NCBI GenBank assembly: GCA_046757205.1
Contig: JBHHXR010000175.1
Coordinates: forward strand, 1-7,834
Source of the DNA: JBHHXR01 sp046757205
GTDB taxonomy: Bacteria; Pseudomonadota; Alphaproteobacteria; Rhodobacterales; Rhodobacteraceae
Reading direction: 5' to 3'
Length of the DNA: 7,834 nucleotides
Position 1 is the stretch's first letter, and each line of letters starts with the position of its first letter. The notes under the pieces were generated by a model. It had not been told where the DNA came from. It saw only the letters and a list, made by a program, of their open reading frames with translations, and did not search any database. A program made the translations under genes and the position numbers. Below are positions 1 to 5,709 of this stretch, piece after piece.

Positions 1-80
1 CGATAGGTCAAATTCGCCAGACAGGGCAGGCGCGATCCTTGTCAGTTCGGACAGGCGTTTCCATCGAAAGGCATCGTGTT

Positions 81-1658
81 CTAGAACAGATCGCCCTGCG
101 GATCGTCCCGGTCGGTTTTGGGTGGAATGGCGGCGCCGCGGCGCGTCGTGCCCGGAGCGGCGGCGCGAACCACCGCGAGGCGGCCGTCGCGGAATTGAAG
201 CTCCATCGCACGATGGCGCGAAGCCGCCGCCCGCGTGGTCAGAACACCGCCGGCGCTGTCGCGGACAATGGCGAAGCCGCGCTCCAGCGTTTCCACATGG
301 CCCAGCGAGAGGCGCATCCTGTCCAGCGTCTCCAGCCGCACGTAGCGTTCGGCGATCTGCCTCCCGGCGATGCGCATGAAGGATTGCGCCAGGGCCGCGA
401 AACTGCGCCGCGCCTCGGCGCTGCGGCTGCGCAGCGACTGGTGCCGCAGGCGCCTGGCGATGGCGAGGTACCGCTCCTTGCGGTCGCGGACCGCGCGCAG
501 AAGCTCCGGCGCCAGACGGCGGGACATGCCCGCCAGCCTCGCGTCATGGCCCGCGAGCGCCCCGGCCAGCAGCCCCGGCCCCAATGCCCCGGCCTTGCCG
601 CGCGCCAGCCGGAGGCGAAGATACCGGACATGTTCGCGAAGCGCGCGGGGAAGGCCGTTTCCCGCCATGTCAAGCCGCTGCCGTTGTTCCGACAACAGGG
701 TCTCGGAACGGGGCAGCGCGCGCGCGAGATCGCGTAGGCGCTGCCGGCGGAGGTCCAGCAGCCGGCCCAGCCCGCTCTGGCGCCGTTCCTCCAGCTTGGC
801 CAGATGCGCCATGAGGTCGAGGCGGACCGGCACGGCGATTTCGGCGGCCGCCGTGGGCGTCGGCGCGCGGCGGTCGGCGGCCAGGTCGATCAGCGTGGTA
901 TCGGTTTCGTGGCCGACGGCGGAGATCAGCGGTATCTCGCTGTCAGCCGCGGCGCGAACAACGATTTCTTCGTTGAATCCCCACAGGTCCTCGACCGAGC
1001 CGCCGCCGCGGGCGACGATCAGCACGTCGGGGCGGGGCACCGGCCCGTCTTTCGCCAGCGCGTTGAACCCACGGATCGCGGCGGCCACTTCATCGGCGCA
1101 TTTCTCGCCCTGCACGGTCACCGGCCACAGCAGCACCCGGCGCGGAAAACGGTCGCGCAGCCGGTGCAGGATGTCGCGGATGACGGCGCCCGTCGGCGAT
1201 GTGACCACGCCGACCACTTCCGGCAGATAGGGCAGCGGCCTCTTGCGTTCGGCGGCAAAAAGTCCTTCCGCCTCCAGTTGCCTGCGGCGCCGTTCCAGCA
1301 TCGCCATCAGCGCACCGATGCCGGCCGGCGCGATATCCTCGATGATCATCTGGTAGCGGCTCTGGCCCGCGAAAGTGGTCAGCCGGCCGGTGGCGACGAC
1401 TTCCATGCCTTCCTCCGGCCGGGTGCGCAGCCGCGCCGCCGCTCCTTTCCAGACCACCGCCGACAGCACCGCCCGGTCGTCCTTCAGATCGAGGTAGAGA
1501 TGCCCCGAGGCGGGCCGCGACACGCGCCCGACTTCGCCGCGCACGCGTATCCGGCCGAACTCGCCCTCGATCACCCGTTTCACCGCACCGGAGATCTCCG
1601 ACACCGAGTATTCGGGCGCATTCTGGCCGGGAACCGGATCGTCAACGAGATCGGACAT
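81..1658 (-). CDS. xseA: Exodeoxyribonuclease VII large subunit
   Basis: Catalytic large subunit of exonuclease VII, the cytoplasmic nuclease that degrades single-stranded DNA from both ends in repair and recombination; it works with several copies of the small subunit XseB, which is not in this window. The 525-residue product has an N-terminal OB-fold (about residues 16-112, starting YSVSEIS), then the catalytic domain with GVVTSPTGAVIRDILH (150-165), ARGGGSVEDLW (216-226) and SAVGHETDTT (246-255). By residue spacing, E. coli Asp155, Arg205, His238 and Asp241 correspond to Asp162, Arg217, His250 and Asp253. An Arg-rich helical region follows, then a tail ending GDLF that makes it longer than the E. 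coli protein (456). The frame stays open upstream to 2099, but that part lies antisense to purD; the Met at 1658 sits just before the OB-fold and has GGAGG about 12 nt upstream. Divergent from purD. Confidence 0.96.
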   Translation of the reverse strand: MSDLVDDPVPGQNAPEYSVSEISGAVKRVIEGEFGRIRVRGEVGRVSRPASGHLYLDLKDDRAVLSAVVWKGAAARLRTRPEEGMEVVATGRLTTFAGQSRYQMIIEDIAPAGIGALMAMLERRRRQLEAEGLFAAERKRPLPYLPEVVGVVTSPTGAVIRDILHRLRDRFPRRVLLWPVTVQGEKCADEVAAAIRGFNALAKDGPVPRPDVLIVARGGGSVEDLWGFNEEIVVRAAADSEIPLISAVGHETDTTLIDLAADRRAPTPTAAAEIAVPVRLDLMAHLAKLEERRQSGLGRLLDLRRQRLRDLARALPRSETLLSEQRQRLDMAGNGLPRALREHVRYLRLRLARGKAGALGPGLLAGALAGHDARLAGMSRRLAPELLRAVRDRKERYLAIARRLRHQSLRSRSAEARRSFAALAQSFMRIAGRQIAERYVRLETLDRMRLSLGHVETLERGFAIVRDSAGGVLTTRAAASRHRAMELQFRDGRLAVVRAAAPGTTRRGAAIPPKTDRDDPQGDLF

Positions 1659-1667
1659 GGCGCCTGC

Positions 1668-1696
1668 TTGCCTCCGTGTAGCCGCAACCTTAGAAC
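1668..1696 (+). promoter_or_regulatory. Putative sigma70-type promoter for purD
   Basis: In the 70-bp spacer between divergent xseA and purD, TTGCCT (1668-1673, 4 of 6 consensus bases) and TAGAAC (1691-1696, 4 of 6) are separated by 17 bp. This would start purD mRNA near 1703, leaving a short leader that carries the AAGGGGA ribosome binding site at 1714-1720. Assignment by eye only. I found no equally good promoter for xseA on the other strand. Confidence 0.35.
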
Positions 1697-1728
1697 GGCG
1701 GCAAGGCGAGGCCAAGGGGAACGCTGGC

Positions 1729-3009
1729 ATGAACATTCTGATCCTCGGCGGCGGCGGCCGCGAGCACGCGTTGGCCTGGGCCGTCGCGCAGAATCCGAAA
1801 TGCGACCGGCTGATCTGTGCGCCGGGTAACGCGGGGATCGGCGAGATCGCCGAATGTGCGCGGCTCGATATCGAAAGCGGCGCCGAGGTCGCCGGATTCT
1901 GCGTCGAGGAATCGATAGACTTCGTGATCATCGGCCCGGAGGCGCCGCTGGCGGCGGGCGTTTCCGACGAATTGCGGGCCACCGGCCTGCTTGTCTTCGG
2001 CCCGTCGCGCGCCGCCGCCCGGCTGGAGACCTCGAAGGCCTTCACCAAGCAGATCTGCGACGCCTGCGGCGCCCCGACCGCTGCCTGGAACCGGTTCACC
2101 GATGCCGCGGCGGCGCGCGATCATGTGCGCAACATGGCCGCGCCGATCGTGGTCAAGGCGGACGGGCTCGCGGCCGGCAAGGGCGTCGTCGTGGCGGCCG
2201 ATACCGCAGAGGCCATCGCCGCCATCGACGACATGTTCGGCGGATCGTTCGGCAGTGCCGGGGCGGAGGTCGTGATCGAGGAATTTCTCGCTGGCGAGGA
2301 GGCCAGTTTCTTCGTCCTCACCGATGGCGAGAACATTCTGCCGTTGGCGTCGGCGCAGGACCACAAGCGTATCGGTGAAGGCGACACGGGGCCGAACACG
2401 GGCGGTATGGGGGCCTACTCCCCAGCGCCGGTGATGACAGAGGCGGTGACGCGACGGGCGCTCGACAAGATCGTCCGGCCTGTCATCCGTGAAATGTCGC
2501 GGCGCGGAATGCCGTATCAGGGAATCCTCTACGCCGGTCTGATGATCCGGGACGGCGAGCCCCGGCTGGTCGAGATAAACGCACGCTTCGGCGATCCGGA
2601 ATGCCAGGTCCTGTGCATGCGAACCGGGGCGCAGATGCTCGATGTCCTGCTGGCTTGCGCCGAGGGCCGGCTGGCGGAGGCGAAACTCAACTGGGCCGAC
2701 GACCACGCGCTGACCGTGGTCATGGCGGCCCGCGGCTATCCCGGAGAATATTCCAGGGGCAGCCCTATCGGCGGTCTTGCACGGGCTGGCGCCTGCAAGC
2801 ACGTGGAAGTGTTTCACGCCGGTACCGGCATGCGCAACGGCGTCGTCGTCGCCACTGGCGGACGCGTTCTCAACGTGACGGCGCGCGGCGCGACGCTTCG
2901 CGATGCGCGCGACCGGGCCTACCGGGCCGTGCACCGCATCGACTGGCCCGAGGGAACGTTCCGCCGCGACATCGGCTGGCGCGCGCTGCAACGCGAACCG
3001 GCGTCGTGA
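1729..3009 (+). CDS. purD: Phosphoribosylamine--glycine ligase (GAR synthetase)
   Basis: Catalyses the ATP-dependent joining of 5-phosphoribosylamine and glycine to give glycinamide ribonucleotide, the second step of de novo purine synthesis, in the cytoplasm. The 426-residue product has the usual length (E. coli 429). It opens with the N-terminal-domain motif ILILGGGGREHALAWA (3-18), then IIGPEAPLAAG (68-78). The ATP-grasp part shows VVKADGLAAGKGVVVA (141-156), DHKRIGEGDTGPNTGGMGAYSP (211-232) and EINARFGDPECQ (282-293), which holds the metal- and ATP-binding acidic residues; a C-terminal domain follows. The Met at 1729 begins exactly at the conserved motif and has AAGGGGA about 8 nt upstream; the frame remains open for 24 more codons, but these would overlap the xseA start. 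Transcribed alone, away from xseA and towards the FG-GAP gene, with 36 bp between the two converging stops. Confidence 0.97.
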   Translation: MNILILGGGGREHALAWAVAQNPKCDRLICAPGNAGIGEIAECARLDIESGAEVAGFCVEESIDFVIIGPEAPLAAGVSDELRATGLLVFGPSRAAARLETSKAFTKQICDACGAPTAAWNRFTDAAAARDHVRNMAAPIVVKADGLAAGKGVVVAADTAEAIAAIDDMFGGSFGSAGAEVVIEEFLAGEEASFFVLTDGENILPLASAQDHKRIGEGDTGPNTGGMGAYSPAPVMTEAVTRRALDKIVRPVIREMSRRGMPYQGILYAGLMIRDGEPRLVEINARFGDPECQVLCMRTGAQMLDVLLACAEGRLAEAKLNWADDHALTVVMAARGYPGEYSRGSPIGGLARAGACKHVEVFHAGTGMRNGVVVATGGRVLNVTARGATLRDARDRAYRAVHRIDWPEGTFRRDIGWRALQREPAS

Positions 3010-3045
3010 CCGGTCGCGTTTCTTCGCGCGGAGCATTTCAATTCG

Positions 3046-3822
3046 TTATCCGCAGGTCAGCGCTTTCCTGAAAGAGCCCTGGCCCCGGTTCGGCCCAAGC
3101 TCGCTGACCACCGGGCGGCCCTCGTGGAACACGACGCCGATGACGCGGGTCCAGCGCTGGTCGGCAACCACGATCACCGGCCGCTTGCCGTCGCAGCGGC
3201 GCACGCCACCGGAGATGAAATCGTCCCCGATGAGGTGATTGGCCAAACCCGCGACGCGCGCTATCTCGCGCAGACGCCTGCCGCCGCGCATGGACCAGAT
3301 GCGCAGCGTCCCGCCGATATGCGGCGTTTCGACATAGGCGACGTCGGTATAGCCGTCGGCGTTGAAATCGGCGATCCCGACGGGAGCGAGCCAGCGGTGA
3401 GACCGGCCGATATTCGGCGTCGCCGCTATTTTTCGCAGCCTGCCGCCGACCACCGAATAGACCGCCAGCGAAGCGCCGGTGCGGATATCGGTCTCCACCG
3501 CCACGACGTCGTTCCTGCCGTCGTCGTTCAGATCGCCGATGCGCGGCGCCAGATCCTCGAAAACCGATTCGGCGCCGAGCAGGGCGAACAGCTCGCACGG
3601 GCCCTTGCCGGCGGTTCTGACGCGCAGACCGCCCGCCTCGATCCGGTCGCCCAGTATGCCGTGGTCGTAGCGCGTGGTGGCGTCGGAAAATCCGGCCCAG
3701 AGGATTCCGCTTCCCTCGGCGGTGGCCTCGCCGGAGCCGGGCGGCGGGCCGGGATAGTCGCAGGCGGCGGCAGTTCGCGCGAGCGCGAGCGCGAGAAGCG
3801 CCACGCCCGCCGCCGATTTCAT
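3046..3822 (-). CDS. Exported FG-GAP/VCBS repeat protein
   Basis: Probable periplasmic protein of unknown role, 258 residues. Residues 1-20 form a signal peptide (Lys2, a run of Ala/Leu/Val, then RTAAA) with likely cleavage before Cys21. The residues before Cys21 (AAAC) are a poor lipobox, so a lipoprotein is possible but not favoured. Two FG-GAP-type calcium-binding loops are clear, DLNDDGRND (97-105) and DFNADGYTD (152-160), each followed by a VVAVE/VAYVE beta strand; the flanking sequence fits further degenerate blades of a partial beta-propeller. Four cysteines (21, 76, 210, 257) could form disulfides after export. The ATG overlaps the ferredoxin stop by 4 nt (ATGA), so translation is probably coupled to that gene. 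Such propellers often mediate binding; nothing here identifies a ligand or enzyme activity. Start choice is firm because of the signal peptide and the overlap. Confidence 0.85.
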   Translation of the reverse strand: MKSAAGVALLALALARTAAACDYPGPPPGSGEATAEGSGILWAGFSDATTRYDHGILGDRIEAGGLRVRTAGKGPCELFALLGAESVFEDLAPRIGDLNDDGRNDVVAVETDIRTGASLAVYSVVGGRLRKIAATPNIGRSHRWLAPVGIADFNADGYTDVAYVETPHIGGTLRIWSMRGGRRLREIARVAGLANHLIGDDFISGGVRRCDGKRPVIVVADQRWTRVIGVVFHEGRPVVSELGPNRGQGSFRKALTCG

Positions 3823-4142
3823 ATCTGCTTTTCCGGCAACTGGACGACGAGGCCGTCGAGCGCGTCGGTCACCTTGACCTGGCAGGTCAGCCGCGACCGG
3901 ACCTCGTCGGGCTGCCACGCGAAATCGAGCATGTCCATTTCCATGTCGTCCTTCGCGGGCAGGCGGTCAACCCATTCGTCGGCGATGTAGACATGGCAGG
4001 TCGAACAGGCGCAGGCGCCGCCGCAATCTGCTTCGATGCCCGGAATGTTGTTGTCGCGCGCGCCTTCCATGACGGTCAAACCGCTCGGCACGTCGACGTC
4101 GTGCCGCGTGCCGTTGTGCTCGATATAGGTAATCCTGGGCAT
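3819..4142 (-). CDS. Adrenodoxin-type [2Fe-2S] ferredoxin
   Basis: Small cytoplasmic electron carrier, 107 residues, typical for bacterial adrenodoxin-like ferredoxins. The cluster ligands are Cys40, Cys46, Cys49 and Cys87 in the pattern C-x5-C-x2-C-x37-C, within ADCGGACACSTCHVYI (38-53) and RLTCQVKV (84-91). Cys44 is an extra cysteine inside the loop. The acidic stretch DEWVDRLPAKDDMEMDMLD (55-73) matches the partner-binding helix of this family. Known partners of the family include P450s and other monooxygenases and Fe-S assembly or haem A synthesis enzymes; it is not the isc-operon type by context, since no isc genes are nearby, and the partner cannot be told from this window. The start at 4142 has GAGGAA a few nt upstream. 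First gene of a two-gene minus-strand unit with the FG-GAP protein. Confidence 0.93.
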   Translation of the reverse strand: MPRITYIEHNGTRHDVDVPSGLTVMEGARDNNIPGIEADCGGACACSTCHVYIADEWVDRLPAKDDMEMDMLDFAWQPDEVRSRLTCQVKVTDALDGLVVQLPEKQI

Positions 4143-4185
4143 CGTTCCTCGGGGCGTACTGAAATCTTTCCGCTATCTAGTATGA

Positions 4186-4200
4186 GTTCCGGAGCGGTTC
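4186..4200. promoter_or_regulatory. Second LexA-like box (GTTC-N7-GTTC)
   Basis: GTTCCGGAGCGGTTC matches the alphaproteobacterial LexA half-site arrangement exactly (GTTC at 4186-4189 and 4197-4200, 7-bp spacer). It lies 44 bp upstream of the ferredoxin start and about 108 bp upstream of the box at 4308. Its GC-rich spacer is unlike the T-rich spacer of that box, so it may be weak or fortuitous. If real, it could bring the ferredoxin/FG-GAP unit under SOS control or assist repression of the plus-strand promoter. Confidence 0.35.
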
Positions 4201-4289
4201 CAGCCCCAATATCCGGGCCGAATCGTTCGGGGGGAGGGGAACGCCGCGGCCGGCGCCGGGCTGCCGCGGATGCGCCGGGGCCGCCGGGT

Positions 4290-4317
4290 TTGACAGCCCG
4301 CCAATTCGTTCTATTTT
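4290..4317 (+). promoter_or_regulatory. Strong sigma70-type promoter of the SOS-box locus
   Basis: A perfect -35 TTGACA (4290-4295) is followed after 16 bp by TATTTT (4312-4317, 4 of 6). The LexA-type box at 4308-4322 covers the -10 element, the arrangement expected for a LexA-repressed promoter. Transcription would start around 4324. It drives the dnaE2-derived ORF and, by analogy, was probably once the promoter of an imuA-imuB-dnaE2 operon. Confidence 0.7.
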
Positions 4318-4322
4318 TGTTC
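4308..4322. promoter_or_regulatory. LexA (SOS) operator, GTTC-N7-GTTC
   Basis: GTTCTATTTTTGTTC is an exact match to the direct-repeat LexA box of Alphaproteobacteria, with the T-rich spacer typical of functional sites there. It overlaps the -10 element of a promoter whose -35 is TTGACA, and it ends 2 bp before the first ATG of a DnaE2-derived ORF. imuA-imuB-dnaE2 operons are standard members of the alphaproteobacterial SOS regulon, so site and gene remnant support each other. Confidence 0.8.
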
Positions 4323-4324
4323 TC

Positions 4325-4687
4325 ATGCTGGGGAATCACTCATGGCCACGTCCGCCATCCGCCCTGCCAAGCAACCGGCTCGACGAACCGCCCGAAGGGG
4401 CGGTGGTCACGGTGGCCGGGCTGGTGCTGGTGCGCCAGCGGCCGGGCACCGCAAAAGGCGTGATCTTCATCACGCTGGAGGACGAGTTCGGGGTCGCCAA
4501 CGTGGTGGTCTGGGCGAAGACCTATGAGCGCTTCCGCCGGGCGGTGATCGCCGGGCGGCTGTTGCGGGTGACCGGGCCGATCCAGCGCGACGGCATCGTG
4601 GTGCATGTCATCGCGCGGCATGTCGAGGACATTTCCTGGATGCTCGACGATCTGGCGCGCGGCGCGGAGACGGCGACGCCGGGCTGA
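4325..4687 (+). pseudogene. dnaE2: C-terminal OB-fold remnant of error-prone DNA polymerase DnaE2 (ImuC)
   Basis: The 120-codon frame encodes only the OB-fold near the C-terminus of DnaE2, the SOS-induced alpha-type polymerase that acts with ImuA and ImuB in mutagenic translesion synthesis. Recognisable family sequence runs from about residue 19 to 110, with VTVAGLVLVRQRPGTAKGVI (28-47) and FITLEDEFGVANVVVWAKTY (48-67). The full protein is around 1000-1100 residues; the PHP, polymerase and finger regions are all absent, and so is the short conserved tail after the OB-fold. Residues 1-18 do not look like DnaE2. There is no internal stop or frameshift in the retained part, so the loss is recent or the fragment is under selection as a small DNA-binding protein. 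The ATG at 4325 is nearly at the predicted transcript start; a second ATG at 4342 has a better ribosome binding site (GGGGA) but is out of frame. I favour a deletion remnant. Confidence 0.75.
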
Positions 4688-4733
4688 TCCGGCGGCGGCG
4701 GCCGGAGGCGTGCCGAACCACGTGGCCGGTGTG

Positions 4734-4749
4734 TGCACACGCGTGTGCA
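4734..4749. repeat. 16-bp perfect palindrome in an alternating purine-pyrimidine tract
   Basis: TGCACACGCGTGTGCA is its own reverse complement. It lies inside a 23-nt stretch (4729-4751) in which purines and pyrimidines alternate without a break, including an overlapping 10-bp palindrome GTGTGCACAC (4731-4740). It could be a regulator operator or a Z-DNA/cruciform-prone site. No regulator can be named from the sequence. Confidence 0.5.
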
Positions 4750-4829
4750 TGGAGTTATGATATTGATATTGTTTGCAAAGTCATTTTTCGGTATTGAAAG
4801 GCCCGCGCGCGGGGCCGGCGTTGCGGAAG

Positions 4830-4866
4830 CCTCCGGCGGGATATTTCCGGAACTCAGAAGAGGAAG
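4830..4866. repeat. Intergenic motif resembling a dispersed Rhodobacteraceae repeat
   Basis: The stretch beginning CCTCCGGCGGGATATTT, followed by CCGGAAC and the purine-rich CAGAAGAGGAAG, resembles a short motif that I remember being common downstream of genes in Rhodobacteraceae genomes. Only one copy is in the window, so repetition cannot be shown here; the call rests on memory of the motif. Confidence 0.35.
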
Positions 4867-4889
4867 CGGTCCGGCGGCGCGGCCGGGTG

Positions 4890-4916
4890 TGCCGGGGCAT
4901 GCCGGGGCCGGCCCCG
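4890..4916. repeat. Tandem 10-bp repeat plus GC palindrome
   Basis: TGCCGGGGCA (4890-4899) is followed immediately by TGCCGGGGCC (4900-4909), a 9-of-10 tandem repeat. The second copy runs into CGGGGCCGGCCCCG (4903-4916), a perfect 14-bp palindrome. It could fold into a short hairpin, but only three T follow shortly after, so a rho-independent terminator is weakly supported. Confidence 0.3.
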
Positions 4917-4936
4917 CGTTTCCCGCCACCGGTGAA

Positions 4937-4963
4937 TTGCGGAGGCCGGCGGGAGCCTATAAC
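4937..4963 (+). promoter_or_regulatory. Putative promoter of the eda-pgi operon
   Basis: TATAAC (4958-4963) matches the -10 consensus at 5 of 6 positions. TTGCGG (4937-4942, 4 of 6 if G at position 3 and the first two T are counted with a partial fit) lies 15 bp upstream, a short spacer. Transcription from about 4970 would give a leader of some 68 nt containing the hairpin at 5000-5018. It is the best-looking -10 in the non-coding region upstream of eda. Confidence 0.4.
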
Positions 4964-4999
4964 AGCGTGCCGGGAAGTTGCGTGACCGGGATTCGCGCA

Positions 5000-5018
5000 G
5001 GGCGTTTTTTTTGCGCCC
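5000..5018 (+). promoter_or_regulatory. Small leader hairpin with T8 in its loop
   Basis: GGGCG (5000-5004) can pair with CGCCC (5014-5018) around a loop holding eight T and one G. It sits 5 nt ahead of the AGGGGGAG ribosome binding site of eda. Because the T run is in the loop and not after the stem, it is not a standard terminator for plus-strand transcription. It may be an mRNA leader structure or simply chance. Confidence 0.25.
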
Positions 5019-5037
5019 GCACAGGGGGAGCAGGGAG

Positions 5038-5709
5038 ATGGCGATGACACCGCAGGAGGCCAGCCGGCGCGCCCGCGAAATCTGTTCGCTGGCGCCGATC
5101 GTGCCGGTTCTGGTGCTGAAGCGCGTGGCCCATGCGCGGCCGCTGGCCGAAGCGCTGGTGGCCGGTGGCTTGCCGGCGCTGGAAGTGACGTTGCGCACGC
5201 CGGCGGCGCTCGACGCGATCCGGGCCATGGCCGAGGTGCCGGGCGGCGTGGTCGGCGCCGGCACGCTGCTGACGCCCGACGACGTGCGGGCGGCGAAGGC
5301 GGCGGGGGCGCGGTTCGGGGTGTCGCCGGGGGCGACGGACGGGTTGCTGGACGCATGCGAGGCCGAGGGCCTGCCGCTTCTGCCCGGCGCGGCGACGGCG
5401 AGCGAGGCGATGCGGCTTTTGGCGCGCGGTTACGACATGGTGAAGTTCTTTCCGGCCGAGGCGTCGGGCGGGGCGGCGGCGCTGAAAGCGCTCGGCGGGC
5501 CGCTGCCGCAGATCGCCTTTTGCCCCACCGGCGGCGTAAACCCGGCGAATGCGGCGGACTATCTGCGGCTGGCAAACGTGATCTGCGCCGGCGGGTCCTG
5601 GGTCGCGCCGAACGCATTGGTCGAGGCCGGGAAATGGGATGAGATCGAGGCGCTGGCGCGCGCGGCCGGCGGGATGGGAGAACAAGCCGATGACAAGCAT
5701 CCGGGATGA
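5038..5709 (+). CDS. eda: 2-keto-3-deoxy-6-phosphogluconate (KDPG) aldolase
   Basis: Class I aldolase that cleaves KDPG to pyruvate and glyceraldehyde-3-phosphate, the last specific step of the Entner-Doudoroff pathway; family members may also act on 4-hydroxy-2-oxoglutarate. The 223-residue TIM-barrel protein carries the Schiff-base lysine Lys136 in VKFFPAE (135-141; E. coli Lys133), Glu49 and Arg53 in LEVTLRTP (48-55), GAGT (73-76), SPGA (96-99), and the phosphate-binding FCPTGGVNP (161-169). E. coli Eda is 213 residues; the extra length is mainly a Gly/Asp-rich tail whose last 7 codons overlap pgi. Two starts are possible: Met at 5038 with AGGGGGAG 7 nt upstream, or Met at 5044 with GGGAG 6 nt upstream. 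They differ by two residues. edd is not beside it; pgi follows with a 20-bp overlap, which suggests co-translation. Confidence 0.95.
   Translation: MAMTPQEASRRAREICSLAPIVPVLVLKRVAHARPLAEALVAGGLPALEVTLRTPAALDAIRAMAEVPGGVVGAGTLLTPDDVRAAKAAGARFGVSPGATDGLLDACEAEGLPLLPGAATASEAMRLLARGYDMVKFFPAEASGGAAALKALGGPLPQIAFCPTGGVNPANAADYLRLANVICAGGSWVAPNALVEAGKWDEIEALARAAGGMGEQADDKHPG

Larger units (their letters stand above)
4688..5037. other. 350-bp non-coding region between the dnaE2 remnant and eda
   Basis: I find no gene here on either strand. In order it holds an alternating purine-pyrimidine tract with a 16-bp palindrome (4729-4751), an AT-rich island (4752-4799), a motif resembling a repeat remembered from Rhodobacteraceae (about 4830-4866), a GC-rich tandem repeat and palindrome (4890-4916), a promoter (4937-4963), and a leader with a small hairpin (5000-5018) before eda. 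A plus-strand frame open from 4733 to 5047 has no family resemblance and crosses all these elements, so I do not call it. Confidence 0.6.

Noticed and set aside
1..80. Possible short peptide genes downstream of xseA on the minus strand
   Set aside because: The frames are 10 to 18 codons after plausible ATGs, end in stops, and have no clear ribosome binding site or family resemblance.
78..87. 10-bp palindrome GTTCTAGAAC over the xseA stop
   Set aside because: Short, no T run or stem extension, and expected to occur by chance; not a LexA box of the GTTC-N7-GTTC type.
1718..1735. Possible LexA box at GAACGCTGGCATGAAC before and over the purD start
   Set aside because: The spacer is 8 bases, not 7, so it does not fit the alphaproteobacterial LexA arrangement.
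804..1829. Plus-strand open frame opposite xseA (341 codons)
   Set aside because: Rich in Arg, His and Gly, no motifs, and lies on the non-coding strand of a well-supported xseA.
1659..2099. N-terminal extension of xseA of 147 codons
   Set aside because: It lies antisense to the start of purD, has no exonuclease VII family sequence, and the Met at 1658 immediately precedes the OB-fold.
1690..3036. Long open frame antisense to purD (448 codons)
   Set aside because: It is low-complexity His/Arg/Gly/Asp-rich sequence of the kind produced opposite GC-rich genes, and it mirrors a certain purD.
3010..3045. Bidirectional terminator between purD and the FG-GAP gene
   Set aside because: Only a 4-bp CGCG stem around a 6-nt loop is available and no T run follows; too weak to call.
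4733..5047. Plus-strand frame of 104 codons upstream of eda
   Set aside because: It begins inside the palindrome, runs through the GC repeats and the eda promoter and ribosome binding site, and has no recognisable protein features.
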